A stretch of DNA of 64,000 nt from Diospyros lotus (lineage: Eukaryota > Streptophyta > Magnoliopsida > Ericales > Ebenaceae). The notes beneath the pieces were generated by a model. The model did no database searches. It saw nothing but the letters and a program-made list of their open reading frames with translations, and was not told the DNA's origin. Made by a program: the position numbers and the translations under genes. The first letter of the stretch is position 1. The number at the start of each line of letters is the position of its first letter. The stretch is from positions 32,750,753 to 32,814,752 of the forward strand of contig NC_068349.1 in assembly GCF_014633365.1 (NCBI RefSeq), written 5' to 3'. Positions 63,688 through 64,000 of the stretch are shown in pieces.

Positions 63688-64000
63688 CTAGCCAACAATC
63701 TCTAGAAACCTCAAAGTAGCTAATCCTTTGGTTAGGACATCAGTCAATTGGTTTCCCAATGCCATGCAAGGAATGGTGATGAGTTCAATGCCAATCTTTT
63801 CTTTGATGAAGTGCATGTCCACCTCTACATGCTTCATTCGATCATGTTGAACTAGGTTGTGTGTTATACTAATAACTAATTTATTATCACAATATAGTTT
63901 CATTGATCCGTTTCCTTCAATCATTAAATCCTTTAGGGTTATTCTAATCCACAGAAGTTCACAAACACCAAGTGCCATAGCACGAAATTCTGCTTTACAC
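63688..64000 (-). pseudogene. Copia-6 RNase H C-terminal part
   Basis: Reads [31 protein letters not shown] and NQLTDVLTKGLATLRFLEIV, the usual end of Copia pol. Open within the window; the upstream part is not seen. Confidence 0.82.

Larger units (their letters stand above)
61897..64000 (-). mobile_element. Copia-6: minus-strand Copia 3' end, cut by window edge
   Basis: A 3' LTR ends at 62180 (AGTAGTCAACA); its start near 61897 is uncertain. The polypurine complement CTCCCTGCTTG follows, then a solo LTR, then the RNase H C-terminus at 63666-64000. Same strand as URB1. The rest lies beyond 64000. Confidence 0.7.

Noticed and set aside
1..64000. CRISPR arrays, tRNA or rRNA genes, bacterial operons
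   Set aside because: No spaced repeats, no tRNA cloverleaf and no rRNA were recognised. The window is eukaryotic nuclear DNA; the only pol III boxes seen belong to the SINE.

Overview
This is a stretch of nuclear DNA from a flowering plant, most likely a woody eudicot with a repeat-rich genome. The evidence is dense nested Ty1/Copia and Ty3/Gypsy LTR retrotransposons with plant-type primer-binding sites, a plant hAT transposon, RTE/L1 LINE remnants, a tRNA-type SINE, and one host gene split by GT-AG introns. I cannot name the species from the sequence alone.

The only host gene I can support is on the minus strand. Thirteen exons between 61783 and 14782 join in a consistent reading phase (4873 nt, about 1624 codons). 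They encode the middle and C-terminal part of the plant orthologue of URB1/Npa1, a very large nucleolar protein needed for 60S ribosome biogenesis. Both ends lie outside the window, so the gene exceeds 47 kb. Most of it is intron: six introns or intron parts measure 2.9, 4.9, 8.5, 11.4, 12.7 and more than 14.8 kb, and nearly all the mobile DNA lies inside them.

Layout from left to right. 1-14531: a tandem LTR-sharing pair of plus-strand Copia elements. The first carries a 116-bp solo LTR; the second is split by a complete minus-strand Copia (7937-13197) and a 924-bp non-autonomous hAT (13382-14305). 14782-18754: the last three URB1 exons in the window, including the 3.5-kb main exon. 18755-28114: further exons with a LINE remnant, an LTR-element tail, a tandem duplication, an RTE 3' end and a SINE. 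28620-39915: a broken minus-strand Copia holding a truncated Gypsy, two solo LTRs, and a piece of a host group I bZIP gene beside a hAT-like terminus. 40820-41084: two small exons. 41373-52058: a Gypsy with perfect 5-bp target duplications, itself interrupted by a complete Copia (42766-48092). 52497-53154: three exons. 54974-60073: a 5.1-kb hAT with a decayed transposase gene, interrupted by a 1.5-kb solo LTR. 61690-61783: the most upstream exon seen. 61.9-64.0 kb: a minus-strand Copia tail split by a 1.47-kb solo LTR.

Taken together, this is one essential housekeeping gene whose introns have grown by repeated nested insertion while exon phases and splice sites stayed intact. Most intronic LTR elements lie in the same transcriptional direction as the gene, so it must be read through several promoters and polyadenylation regions. 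The most unusual item is the bZIP first-exon fragment, which looks like a hAT-mediated gene capture.
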